A stretch of DNA of 64,000 bases, taken from positions 2,666,001 to 2,730,000 of the forward strand of contig NC_014328.1 in assembly GCF_000143685.1 (NCBI RefSeq). Direction: 5' to 3'. Both the position numbers and the translations under genes were made by a program. The stretch is from Clostridium ljungdahlii DSM 13528 (lineage in GTDB: Bacteria; Bacillota; Clostridia; Clostridiales; Clostridiaceae). This document shows positions 56,562 to 64,000 of this stretch, in pieces. Below the pieces are notes generated by a model, which worked only from the letters and a program-made list of their open reading frames with translations, made no database searches and was not told the DNA's origin. Within the stretch, counting starts at the first letter, position 1, and every line of letters starts with the position of its first letter.

Positions 56562-56783
56562 GGAAAAAAGAAACTAAATGTAACGGAGAGTATGCTTCTG
56601 GTTTGTGGAGAAGAAAATAGTGAATCTGCCTTTAATGGGATTATTAGCACATATAAACTAATTCTTTCTAATCAAAAATGGACAGATAGAGGTCAGTTAG
56701 TTGTTCCAGGTGTGCTCAATAAAGGCGATATATTATCTACTGATTATCTTATTTGTGCAGAAAAGATGGGCAGTAATATTTAA
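56562..56783 (+). pseudogene. C-terminal remnant of a flavodoxin-like NADPH-dependent FMN reductase
   Basis: The plus-strand frame encodes ESMLLVCGEENSESAFNGIISTYKLIL, QKWTDRGQLVVPGVLNKGDI and ends soon after. This is like the last third of small flavodoxin-fold NAD(P)H:FMN reductases. No N-terminal flavin-binding part is present upstream. It is the only plus-strand coding remnant in the island. Confidence 0.6.
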
Positions 56784-56806
56784 AAGATAAATAAGTAGTT
56801 AAATTA

Positions 56807-56853
56807 TAATAAGAACCATCTTTCTATTCCAGCGGAAGGATGGTTCTTTTCTC
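56807..56853. terminator. bidirectional hairpin between the reductase remnant and the acetyltransferase gene
   Basis: AAGAACCATCtTTC pairs with GAAGGATGGTTCTT. T-rich sequence follows on the plus strand (TTTTCTC) and ATTATAATTT on the minus strand. Confidence 0.7.
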
Positions 56854-56894
56854 ATCACTTTAATATATAATTAACTTTCAGTTACTTTAAAAAA

Positions 56895-57509
56895 TTAATC
56901 TCTGTAATCTTCAACATCAAATTCATAGCTTTTATAATAATACTTGCGGTCTTCTTCCGTAATTTCACGAATAACCTTGCATGGGTTTCCAACTGCTATT
57001 ACATTATCGGGAATATCTTTGGTAACAACGCTTCCTGAACCGATAACAACATTATTACCGATATGAACTCCAGGATTTACAACAACATTTCCCCCGAGCC
57101 AAACATTATTTCCTATGCTTATACTAATGCCATACTCATATCCAGAATTACGAGAATCAGGATGTATTGGATGACCTGCTGTATATAAAGATACATTTGG
57201 AGCAAATAGTACATTATTGCCTATGATTACTTTTCCACAATCTAAAATAATACAGTTGTAATTTGCAAAGAAATTATTTCCAACTTCAATATTCTTTCCA
57301 TAATCACAATGAAAGGGTACTTCAATATGTATACCTATACCCGATTTACCAAGAATATCTCTTATTAATTCATCCATTTTTGCACTTTCGTCTGGTTTGC
57401 AATGATTATACTCATATATCTTATTTTTATTCTCTATTCGTTCTTCTGATAATCCATCTAACCACGGCTTATATGGAAAACCAGCCAACATTCTTTCTTT
57501 TTGATTCAT
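56895..57509 (-). CDS. maltose/galactoside O-acetyltransferase-type hexapeptide protein
   Basis: The protein has 204 residues. It begins KERMLAGFPYKPW, the Mac/LacA N-terminal motif. Left-handed beta-helix hexapeptide repeats run from about 75 to 180 (IEVGNNFFANYNCIILD, VIIGNNVLFAPNV, ISIGNNVWLGGNVVVNPGV, IGNNVVIGSGSVV). The catalytic His is in YTAGHPIHP. It acetylates sugars or related acceptors with acetyl-CoA. It is intact and has a promoter at 57660-57687. Confidence 0.9.
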   Translation of the reverse strand: MNQKERMLAGFPYKPWLDGLSEERIENKNKIYEYNHCKPDESAKMDELIRDILGKSGIGIHIEVPFHCDYGKNIEVGNNFFANYNCIILDCGKVIIGNNVLFAPNVSLYTAGHPIHPDSRNSGYEYGISISIGNNVWLGGNVVVNPGVHIGNNVVIGSGSVVTKDIPDNVIAVGNPCKVIREITEEDRKYYYKSYEFDVEDYRD

Positions 57510-57659
57510 GATTGTACCTACCTTTCGTTATATCTTAATATTCATAATATAAGTTATTTTATCCTACTTTGTACACACTAACAAGACAATGGAGGTGTAA
57601 ACATCTTTTATAATTGATGAACAATAATTTACTATTCTGTATTAACTTACATTAATTAT

Positions 57660-57687
57660 ATGATACACCGTATTATTCAATTGTCAA
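57660..57687 (-). promoter_or_regulatory. sigma-A promoter of the acetyltransferase gene
   Basis: On the minus strand TTGACA (57687-57682) and TATCAT (57665-57660) are separated by 16 bases. The start codon is about 150 bases downstream. Confidence 0.55.
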
Positions 57688-57771
57688 AGAACATTTATAT
57701 ATTTAGATTTATTGATTAATTCACCTAAATTTCAGATTCCGAACTAAAAGTTATGCATAAAATCATCGATA

Positions 57772-58541
57772 TTATTCTTTGGTAACAATATGTTCAATAC
57801 CGACTATACTGCCTAATACTTTAATTTTAAAAAACTCTGGAATTATATAAGTCTTATTTAAACTTTCAATAGGCAACCTGTGTTTTGATCGTTGATCATC
57901 AGGAATACTCATTATTGTATACTTAGCAGATTCAATTTTAGTAGCTATGCTTTTATTATCAAGGGTGTATAATATTCTGCATAATGTCAAAACAGCAAAT
58001 TCAATCCATTCATCTGATAAAAATATATTCTTTTCACACAATTTCTTTTTCCAATAACTATTTAAATTATAATTCATTGTTTCTACAATATTATTCCACT
58101 GAACATTTATATTTAGGCTGCTAACATTAGGACTATTTATAGGTATTCCATTATATTTTAATGTCCACCAAGTAACATAATTTATATCATAATAACCATA
58201 ACTATTAAATTTTTCATCACAAAAATATAAATAAGGTTCTATTTCGGAATTAGGTTTTCCTACCTTATTTTTAGTAAGATACATACCTTCCATTCTTTTA
58301 GCATATTTAAATTTACTATTTAATCATTATGTATAAGAGTTACTATTGATATATCTTTGTCTTCAAAATCTTTGTTTAGTATTGTAATAAAGTCAATATC
58401 GCTTTTATCCTTATCAAAACCACCTAAAGCAACAGAATTATAGAGGTACACACCAAATATCTTACTTCCAAAATATTTTTTTAAACTTGCCTCATATTCA
58501 TATAACATAGACCTTAGGATATTAGGAATTTTTTCATTCAT
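57772..58541 (-). pseudogene. aminoglycoside adenylyltransferase-like gene (nucleotidyltransferase + DUF4111), frameshifted
   Basis: The N-terminal part (58541-58320) has the nucleotidyltransferase core GVYLYNSVALGGFDKDKSDIDFITIL, with GGFDKDKSDID carrying the metal-binding Asp residues. The C-terminal part (58293-57772) matches the helical second domain of AadA/ANT(9)-type enzymes. Between them the frame shifts once after LIHND; the intervening LNSKFKYAKR is present in the second frame. A single missing base near 58317-58325 explains this. The usual Gly-Ser of the motif is Asn-Ser here. Original activity on aminoglycosides is likely but unproven. Confidence 0.8.
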
Positions 58542-58562
58542 ATTGATTCTCCTTATTTACAC

Positions 58563-59317
58563 CTAATTCTTCTTTGCTATAATTGTGAACTCTCCAGGTA
58601 TATCTTCATTTGTCCAATATGGATGTTCGTCAAATCTATTAAGAGTAAATCCATTTTCTATAACTGCATTAATGATTTCACTAATGGTATATTTTCTATA
58701 ACTACATAATGGCATTTGTCTGCGAATCTCATCTGGAAAAAATCTTGCATGAGCCATTTCACCTTCAAATACATCTGTTGAAAAATAACTCATTGTCGGC
58801 TGTTCTAGCCCTAGTATATCTGATATTTTTTGAAACGGGTGAAAATCACTACAAATCATTTTTCCATTTGTTTTTAAAAGCTGCTGCATTATTTTCATAA
58901 ATTGGTTGATATCATGAAAATAATGAAGGATTCCTCCTTCCATAAAGACCACATCAAAATATTTTTCATATTTGTTCATATCAATTTTCAATACATCACC
59001 AACTATAAAATCAATATCAACATTGGCTTCATCTGCAACTTCAAGTGCATACTTTTTATTATCTTCTGAAATATCAAAGATTGTAACTTCTGAACCCAAA
59101 ATTGCTAATGGAATTGCTTTTTTACCACATGAACCGCAAATATTAGCAATTTTAATGCCTTCATAAGTATCAAAATAGCCTGCATATCTTTTCAACATTC
59201 TTATCGGATCTTCTAAATCTTTCTTAGCTCTATCATATGGTTTTCCTGATGTATTTACCCAAAAATCATATGCATTATATTCCAAGCCTTTTTATTTTGT
59301 TCACTATAATCTATCAT
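58563..59317 (-). pseudogene. class I SAM-dependent methyltransferase with an N-terminal frameshift
   Basis: The body is a 240-codon frame (YDFWVNTSGKPYDRAKKDLEDPIRMLKRYAGYF, ANICGSCGKKAIPLAILG, VFMEGGILHYFHD). The proper start seems to be ATG 59317 after AAAGGAG, encoding MIDYSEQNKKAW. That frame runs on into IMHM rather than into the EYNAYDFW of the body. One missing G at about 59283-59286 joins them. An active protein could still arise from TTG 59285, but no ribosome binding site lies before it. Confidence 0.7.
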
Positions 59318-59362
59318 ATAATCTCCTTTACAAATTTACCATTTATCTGTATGTTATATAAT

Positions 59363-59458
59363 TTACTTTTCCAAAGTCATTAATAAAATTAATAATTTTA
59401 TGTCCTCATTTTGATTTACCCATTGTTTTATGTTATCTAAAAAATATGAAATATCCAT
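59363..59458 (-). pseudogene. N-terminal remnant of a small nucleotidyltransferase-like gene
   Basis: After GGAGG, ATG 59458 begins MDISYFLDNIKQWVNQNEDIKLLIL and stops after 31 codons. The start resembles antibiotic nucleotidyltransferases, where the GSYARG motif should follow, but it is missing. It looks like an internal deletion remnant. Confidence 0.4.
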
Positions 59459-59474
59459 TTTAACCTCCATTTGA

Positions 59475-59515
59475 TTTTAAAGTTGCAATTTAATAATCAA
59501 TATAAGAGCATTGTG
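59475..59515. repeat. post-stop repeat, copy after Nudix gene 1
   Basis: TTTTAAAGTTGCAA then TTAATAATCAATATAAGAGCATTGTG. It matches 61233-61274 in about 34 of 39 positions, and the AAGAGCATT end matches the motif after three other array genes. Confidence 0.6.
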
Positions 59516-59542
59516 AACTATGGTCATACTCATTTAACAAGA

Positions 59543-60031
59543 CTATTCTTTCGATATAATATGAATAATATTTTCATTTATTTTGGTTAAATTAGTTTTT
59601 AAAAAGTTAGGCACAATATTTATATGCTCCAATTCATCAATAGGTATCCACTGTAAAATTTCCTTTTCACCTTGGTCGGTATATGTAGCATCTAAAATAT
59701 TTATTCCATCAATGTATTTCATTAAATAAAAAAACACAATTTCGTGATGATGTTTTCCCGCTATTTGAAAAAATCTTTCTTGGATAAAGGAAAGTCTATC
59801 AATTTCAAATTCAATTCCTGTTTCCTCATAGGACTCGCGGATAACGGCTTCCTCCGAGGTTTCATTTATTCTAACTTTTCCCCCAACTGTATAATAACAT
59901 GGATAATCTTCATGTTTTGCCATAAGTAGCCTGTTGTCTTTGATAATAATTGCCGCAACCCTATAAACAAAGCAACTTTGATTGGTTTTAAATACTATAT
60001 CTTTATCTTCCACATACATACTCCTGTTCAT
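59543..60031 (-). CDS. Nudix hydrolase 1
   Basis: The protein has 162 residues. The Nudix box GKVRINETSEEAVIRESYEETGIEF fits GX5EX7REUXEEXGU. It starts MNRSMYVEDKDIVF. Such proteins hydrolyse nucleoside diphosphates linked to X; the substrate here is unknown. It is an intact member of the leftward array, with the AAGAGCATT motif 27 bases after its stop. Confidence 0.88.
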   Translation of the reverse strand: MNRSMYVEDKDIVFKTNQSCFVYRVAAIIIKDNRLLMAKHEDYPCYYTVGGKVRINETSEEAVIRESYEETGIEFEIDRLSFIQERFFQIAGKHHHEIVFFYLMKYIDGINILDATYTDQGEKEILQWIPIDELEHINIVPNFLKTNLTKINENIIHIISKE

Positions 60032-60106
60032 TATATAAACATTCTTTTCTTCATCATAAATTATAATGGTTCATATATGATGATTTTACGATTAGTGAAT
60101 TATATT

Positions 60107-60118
60107 AAGAATATTCCA
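60107..60118. repeat. post-stop motif after the GrpB gene
   Basis: AAGAATATTCCA, 24 bases after the GrpB stop codon; it matches the motif found after other array genes. Confidence 0.45.
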
Positions 60119-60142
60119 CAGTAAAATAATTTCTAATTATGC

Positions 60143-60688
60143 TTATTTGATTATGTCACCCTTGTATTTCCCTGAATCAATTTTTTGATATATCATTCTT
60201 ACAAAACTTTCTTTTTTATCTGTATATGTATTCCTATCATCCGGGTATTGCTTTGCTAAAGATATTTTCAAATCACTATACTCTTTAGCATACTCTTTAT
60301 GCTCATTTAGGAAATCTCTGAACCGTGTCACAAAATAAAAGTCAACATTGTTTGATTCATAACAATGAATGTGCCTTAATGAAATCTCTCCTTCACCTCT
60401 TAAAACAAAAAGATACCTATTCTTTTTGTTGTTTTGTGTACCACAATAATCGTAACCTGCCTTTTTCATTCCTTCTATGTTCATATCTTCAAATGATTTT
60501 AGTACTATAGCAATGTCAAGTATTGGCTTAGCGTAGATACCACTAATTGAGGTGCTGCCTACATGCTGTATATAATTTACGTTATCCCCGAAAATTTCTT
60601 TCAATTGTTTTTTTACTTCTTCAAATTCCTCTTTCCATTCTTCACAATGAGGCAATAGTCTAACCTTATGACGCTCAACTCCTTGCAT
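60143..60688 (-). CDS. GrpB/UPF0157 family nucleotidyltransferase-fold protein
   Basis: The protein is 181 residues from ATG 60688 (AGGAGGAG before it). It starts KVRLLPHCEEWKEEFEEVKKQL and has IQHVGSTSISGIYAKPILDIAIVL, the GrpB signature with the GSTS and DI residues of the nucleotidyltransferase fold. Length is about normal. GrpB-like genes are frequent in cassette arrays and resistance islands; their substrate is uncertain. Confidence 0.88.
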   Translation of the reverse strand: MQGVERHKVRLLPHCEEWKEEFEEVKKQLKEIFGDNVNYIQHVGSTSISGIYAKPILDIAIVLKSFEDMNIEGMKKAGYDYCGTQNNKKNRYLFVLRGEGEISLRHIHCYESNNVDFYFVTRFRDFLNEHKEYAKEYSDLKISLAKQYPDDRNTYTDKKESFVRMIYQKIDSGKYKGDIIK

Positions 60689-60714
60689 TATTACTCCTCC
60701 TAATATCGTAGAAT

Positions 60715-60726
60715 AAGAGCATTCCA
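60715..60726. repeat. post-stop motif after Nudix gene 2
   Basis: AAGAGCATTCCA, 9 bases after the Nudix 2 stop codon and 26 bases before the GrpB start codon. Confidence 0.45.
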
Positions 60727-60735
60727 TCTTAACAA

Positions 60736-61179
60736 TTAAATTTTCTTGCTAAGTCTTTTATTAAGTTCCCAAAGTGCTACTTTATTTCCATCCCATTTTA
60801 AACATGAAATAGCATCATTATAGCTCATCCACCTATATTCTGTATGTTCATGTGAAAGTATTAATTGCTTATCTATTATCTCAACTCCATAACAATTTTC
60901 AGGTATAACATAGATATTTTCATTCCAATAAATACTATCTGCAAATTCTTCAGCAGGAATTGAATTAACTGTGTCTAACTTCACATATGGTAAATCCTTA
61001 GAAATTCCTCCTTCTTCCCATGCTTCTCTTTTAGCCGATTCCATTATCGTTTCACCATCTTCTCCGCCACCAGAAATAGCTTGCCACCAATCTTCATCGT
61101 TTCTGTGAAATATAGCATATTCTATACCTTTATCATTTATATAATAAGGAAATACTAAAACTTGACATGGTGCTCTCAT
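60736..61179 (-). CDS. Nudix hydrolase 2
   Basis: The protein is 147 residues from ATG 61179 after GTGGGGG. The Nudix box is GGGEDGETIMESAKREAWEEGGI. The N-terminal VLVFPYYINDKGIEYAIFHRND resembles dihydroneopterin-triphosphate- or dATP-type hydrolases. The substrate is unknown. It is intact and in the same orientation as its array neighbours. Confidence 0.88.
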   Translation of the reverse strand: MRAPCQVLVFPYYINDKGIEYAIFHRNDEDWWQAISGGGEDGETIMESAKREAWEEGGISKDLPYVKLDTVNSIPAEEFADSIYWNENIYVIPENCYGVEIIDKQLILSHEHTEYRWMSYNDAISCLKWDGNKVALWELNKRLSKKI

Positions 61180-61232
61180 ACTTACCCCCACTTTCTTATA
61201 TTAACTTATAGTTCTTGCATAATATTTTATAT

Positions 61233-61274
61233 TTTTAAAGTTGCAACTTAATAAACAATAATAAGAATATTACG
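61233..61274. repeat. post-stop repeat after the DUF4037 pseudogene
   Basis: TTTTAAAGTTGCAACTTAAT followed by AAACAATAATAAGAATATTACG. It is the second long copy of the 59475-59515 repeat, 13 bases after the stop codon of the pseudogene. Confidence 0.6.
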
Positions 61275-61287
61275 TCGTTAAAGATAG

Positions 61288-61806
61288 TTAAACCCAAATA
61301 TTAACCGGATTGTCATGAGGTATTCGATCAGATTTTAGTTTACTTAAAACTACACTTGTATTAAGTTCTGGATATACTTCATTTATTATATCTAAGGTCT
61401 CCATTATAATAACTAAAGTATTCTCATATGCCTCCTTTGGTGGATAGGTAAAAATATCTCTAAATCTTTGTTCAATATTTTCAGGTTTAATTTTAAAAGT
61501 CTCAAGTGATTTATACATCCATTTAAATGTAGGAAAGTATAGTTTATTTAAAGCAAGAAGTATTAAGAATATATTCTTTTGTAAATTTGCAATATGCTCA
61601 TATATTAATGTTGAATTTTACCTTTGGATATAAAGTTCAGTTTGAGTACTATCAATTGATTGCAGACTTTCTTTAATATTCTTTATTGCAAGCTCCTTTG
61701 GATAGCCTTTTGCTCTATCCTTCCAAGAATATACTATTTTTTCACCAAACAGTGGTATGCAAGTTCTTATAAATACCCCTTCAAATGATTTTCTAAAAAC
61801 TAAAAT
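61288..61806 (-). pseudogene. DUF4037-type nucleotidyltransferase, 5'-truncated and with an internal stop
   Basis: A single frame runs from the stop codon of the ribosomal protection gene leftward to 61288. It encodes RKSFEGVFIRTCIPLFGEKIVYSWKDR, a TAA after ELYIQR, then NSTLIYEHIANLQKNIFLILLALNKLYFPTFKWMYKSLETF. This resembles the C-terminal domain of DUF4037 nucleotidyltransferases. The N-terminal catalytic half is missing and the junction falls right at the tet stop codon. The open part 61288-61518 alone could appear as a 76-residue protein. Confidence 0.7.
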
Positions 61807-63759
61807 CTACTTTAAGCAGTGCATATATTCTCTTGCTCTATCTCCTTTTACTAAAAAGGGCTGTCCTTTAGAACAAAATACTGAAGTAGATGTATATTCA
61901 ATATCTGCATTTTTATCATAGCCTATCTTTTCAATAACTTCTTCTTCATTATGGCAAATATCATATCCATCCAATACAAAATTAATTTTACCTCTTCCTT
62001 TTGTAAAAGAGGTAAAATCCACAGCATAATTCATAAATGTAGATACTGGCCCTCTGCCTGTTATAATAACTTCACCATTCAAATTATTAGGATTTTCAAA
62101 AGAGCCTTTTAACTTTTGTATATCAGATAAAACTCTTCCCATATAATCTGCACTTACCTTAATCTTAAATCTATAATAGGGTTCTAAAAGTATGTTTTTC
62201 ACACCTTCAAGTCCCTGTCTAAGTGCTCTAAAAGTTGCCTCTCTAAAATCTCCCCCACAGGTATGCTTAACATGGCATCTTCCTGTAATAAGTGTAATTT
62301 TTATATCAGTTATGGGAAAGCCTGTTAAAATACCATGATGATCTCTTTCATAGATATGTTTGCCTATCAATTTCTGATAATTTATGTCTAAGTCATCTGC
62401 ACTGCACTCATTGTAAAATGAAATACCACTATTTCTCTCTCCTGGCTCCAATTTAAGGTATACTTCTGCATAATGTCTTAAAGGTTCAAAGTGTCCGCAG
62501 CCATAAGAAGCTTCTACTATGGTTTCTTTATATAAAATTTCACAAGGTCCAAAATCTACGCTTAAATCAAATCTTTCCTTTACTAGTTCTTTAAGTACTT
62601 CCAGCTGAATTGTTCCCATAATATTTACCTGTATTTCACCTAGCTTTTCATTCCAACTTACTTTAAGCGCAGGATCTTCTTCTTCTAAAACTTTAAAACA
62701 AGCTAATACATCTTTTTCATTTAAACCTTTGTCAAATATTACTCTTGATTTTAACGCTGGAACCATCTCATAATTAACTTTTCTATGGCAATTTCCAAGT
62801 CCACACCCTACAATTGAATTTGATAGGCCTGATACTGCAGCAAGTTCTCCTGCTGATGCTTCATCTACTGTTTTAAATTTGTCACCATTACAGATCCTAA
62901 TTTGTGTTACTTTTTCATAGCAATCCTGAGATGTATTCACTGCAATTTCATCTCTAACTTTTAAAGTACCTTCTAGTATTTTTATATAAGTAATTTTATT
63001 TTTTTGCTTGTCATGGCGTATTTTATACACAATTCCTTGAAATTTTTCTCTATCATTGTAATTTGTAAAAGTAAGCACATCTAATTTTTCTAGAAAATCA
63101 TCTATTCCCTTATCTTGAAGGGCAGAGCCACTCATACAAGGAAATAATTTACTCCTAAATATCATATCTCTTATAGAATTCAGCCACAGCTGATTTTCAA
63201 AATCTTCTTCTATATATTTTTGAAGAAGTTTATCACTGCGTTCTGCTGCAAACTCCATAATCTCTTTACTGATTTTATCTAACTGTACAGATTCAGAAAT
63301 AAAACATACATCTTCTGTTAAGTTTACTCTGATATCTTTAAGTATACCTTCTACATTTGCTCCAATCCTATCTACTTTATTTATAAAGAAAAATGTAGGT
63401 ATCCCATGTTTTTTCAAAAGCTGCCACACTATCTCAGTCTGTGCCTGAACACCTTCAACTGCACTTATGATAACAATGGCATAATCCATTATTTCAATAG
63501 TCCTCTCCATTTCAGATGAAAAATCGGCATGTCCAGGTGTATCTACCAAATAATAATTAGAAGATTTATACTTAAATACAGCTTGATCGGAAAATATGGT
63601 AATTCCTCTATTCTTCTCTATGTCATTATTATCTAAAAATGAATCCTTATGGTCTACTCTTCCTAAATTTTTAATACTCTTTGTATGATACAAAATCTGC
63701 TCAGCTAAAGTAGTTTTTCCTGCATCTACATGAGCAAATAATCCAATTGTCTTATTCAT
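61807..63759 (-). CDS. TetM/TetB(P)-type ribosomal protection GTPase
   Basis: At 650 residues this is the right length for the family. GTPase motifs are AHVDAGKTTLAEQIL (G1), RGITIF (G2), VDTPGHADFSSE (G3) and NKVDR (G4). EF-G-like domains follow, with FGPCEILYKETI and HVKHTCGGDFREATFRALRQGL. It would release tetracycline from the ribosome, or could be one of the related clostridial translation GTPases with other roles. Its last 145 bases are repeated at 53482-53626. ATG 63759 follows GAGGGG. Confidence 0.88.
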   Translation of the reverse strand: MNKTIGLFAHVDAGKTTLAEQILYHTKSIKNLGRVDHKDSFLDNNDIEKNRGITIFSDQAVFKYKSSNYYLVDTPGHADFSSEMERTIEIMDYAIVIISAVEGVQAQTEIVWQLLKKHGIPTFFFINKVDRIGANVEGILKDIRVNLTEDVCFISESVQLDKISKEIMEFAAERSDKLLQKYIEEDFENQLWLNSIRDMIFRSKLFPCMSGSALQDKGIDDFLEKLDVLTFTNYNDREKFQGIVYKIRHDKQKNKITYIKILEGTLKVRDEIAVNTSQDCYEKVTQIRICNGDKFKTVDEASAGELAAVSGLSNSIVGCGLGNCHRKVNYEMVPALKSRVIFDKGLNEKDVLACFKVLEEEDPALKVSWNEKLGEIQVNIMGTIQLEVLKELVKERFDLSVDFGPCEILYKETIVEASYGCGHFEPLRHYAEVYLKLEPGERNSGISFYNECSADDLDINYQKLIGKHIYERDHHGILTGFPITDIKITLITGRCHVKHTCGGDFREATFRALRQGLEGVKNILLEPYYRFKIKVSADYMGRVLSDIQKLKGSFENPNNLNGEVIITGRGPVSTFMNYAVDFTSFTKGRGKINFVLDGYDICHNEEEVIEKIGYDKNADIEYTSTSVFCSKGQPFLVKGDRAREYMHCLK

Positions 63760-63897
63760 ATGCTACCCCTCTTAAAAGATGTATAATGTATGTACATTTC
63801 ATTCTAATATATTGTAGCATAAAAAAAACAATATTTTATACGTCTATTATAGCTAAACAAAACTGAAAATAATATATCCGATCGCTATCATTGCTAA

Positions 63898-63924
63898 AAC
63901 CCCCATCTTCTATCAAAGTGGGGG
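63898..63924 (-). terminator. terminator of the gene at the right edge
   Basis: On the minus strand CCCCCA and TGGGGG form a stem followed by TTTTAG. The stop codon of the partial frame at 63913 lies inside the hairpin. Confidence 0.65.
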
Positions 63925-64000
63925 ATAATCACTGCTACGTGCCTGGATAAGTTCTTCCCTTAAAGGATAACGTATTCTAAGTGCTAAAGACACTAAGAAT
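63913..64000 (-). CDS. 3' end of an unidentified gene (partial)
   Basis: An open frame from the right edge encodes LVSLALRIRYPLREELIQAR and ends SSDYPPL at a TGA inside a GC-rich hairpin. I do not recognise the family from 28 residues. The G+C content is higher than the neighbours. The hairpin that follows supports a true gene end. Confidence 0.35.
   Translation of the reverse strand, partial: FLVSLALRIRYPLREELIQARSSDYPPL

Noticed and set aside
53889..61274. Classical integron attC sites
   Set aside because: No GTTRRRY/RYYYAAC core pair with a foldable palindrome was found after the array genes, and there is no integrase.
63752..63802. 16-codon leader peptide before the ribosomal protection gene
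   Set aside because: It has no ribosome binding site and its ATG lies at about the expected transcript start, so it is probably chance.
1..64000. CRISPR arrays, tRNA and rRNA genes
   Set aside because: I saw no regularly spaced repeats with unique spacers, and no cloverleaf or ribosomal RNA signature on either strand. A tRNA search program could overrule the tRNA part.

Overview
The window is low-GC (about 30%), gene-dense DNA that looks like a strictly anaerobic Clostridium, possibly of the acetogen/solventogen type. The grounds are strong purine-rich ribosome binding sites, a sigma-54 regulator, a SigI/RsgI pair, a glycine riboswitch, a cysteine T-box and three SAM-I riboswitches, NadABC de novo NAD synthesis, and closest family resemblances in clostridia. 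The species assignment is inference; no rRNA or tRNA gene was found.

Layout. 1-6.9 kb: an Fe-S/FAD NAD(P)H oxidoreductase (cut by the left edge) and a Mop-type molybdenum aldehyde oxidoreductase, followed by a sigma-54 activator. Both mop and the activator gene carry the same sigma-54 promoter plus a three-site enhancer with conserved spacing. 6.9-12.8 kb: gcvT-gcvH-gcvPA-gcvPB behind a tandem glycine riboswitch, and a GltD-like flavoprotein. 13.3-20.9 kb: a catabolic-looking cluster (aconitase-family hydratase, DUF6282 protein, SorC-type regulator, MatC/SLC13-type permease, old yellow enzyme). 21-38.9 kb: a sulfur amino acid region. SAM-I riboswitches precede an APC permease plus cyclase, metA (acetyl-CoA type, Glu111), and a QueG-like protein plus permease. 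A cysteine T-box precedes ubiG/yrrT-mccB-mccA on the opposite strand, convergent with the third SAM-I unit. Interspersed are an HxlR regulator, a metallophosphoesterase, an SPFH/NAD-kinase-like pair and a chemoreceptor.

39-53.3 kb: nadABC, a cytosolic chemoreceptor, an N-formylglutamate amidohydrolase-like gene, a secreted serpin, bioY under two BirA-like sites, DUF1284, dihydrofolate reductase, a DUF2207 membrane protein, a NapH-like ferredoxin fused to an FMN-binding domain, and sigI-rsgI.

53.5-61.8 kb is an accessory island bracketed by a 145-bp direct repeat of the 3' end of a TetM-type ribosomal protection gene (61.8-63.8 kb). Inside, nearly all genes face left: methyltransferases, an MFS efflux pump with an attenuator-like leader, a hexapeptide acetyltransferase, aminoglycoside-nucleotidyltransferase-like genes, two Nudix hydrolases and GrpB. 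Several are frameshifted or truncated. Five genes are followed by a shared short motif just after their stop codon, which gives the array a cassette-like look. The 3' end of one further unidentified gene lies at the right edge.
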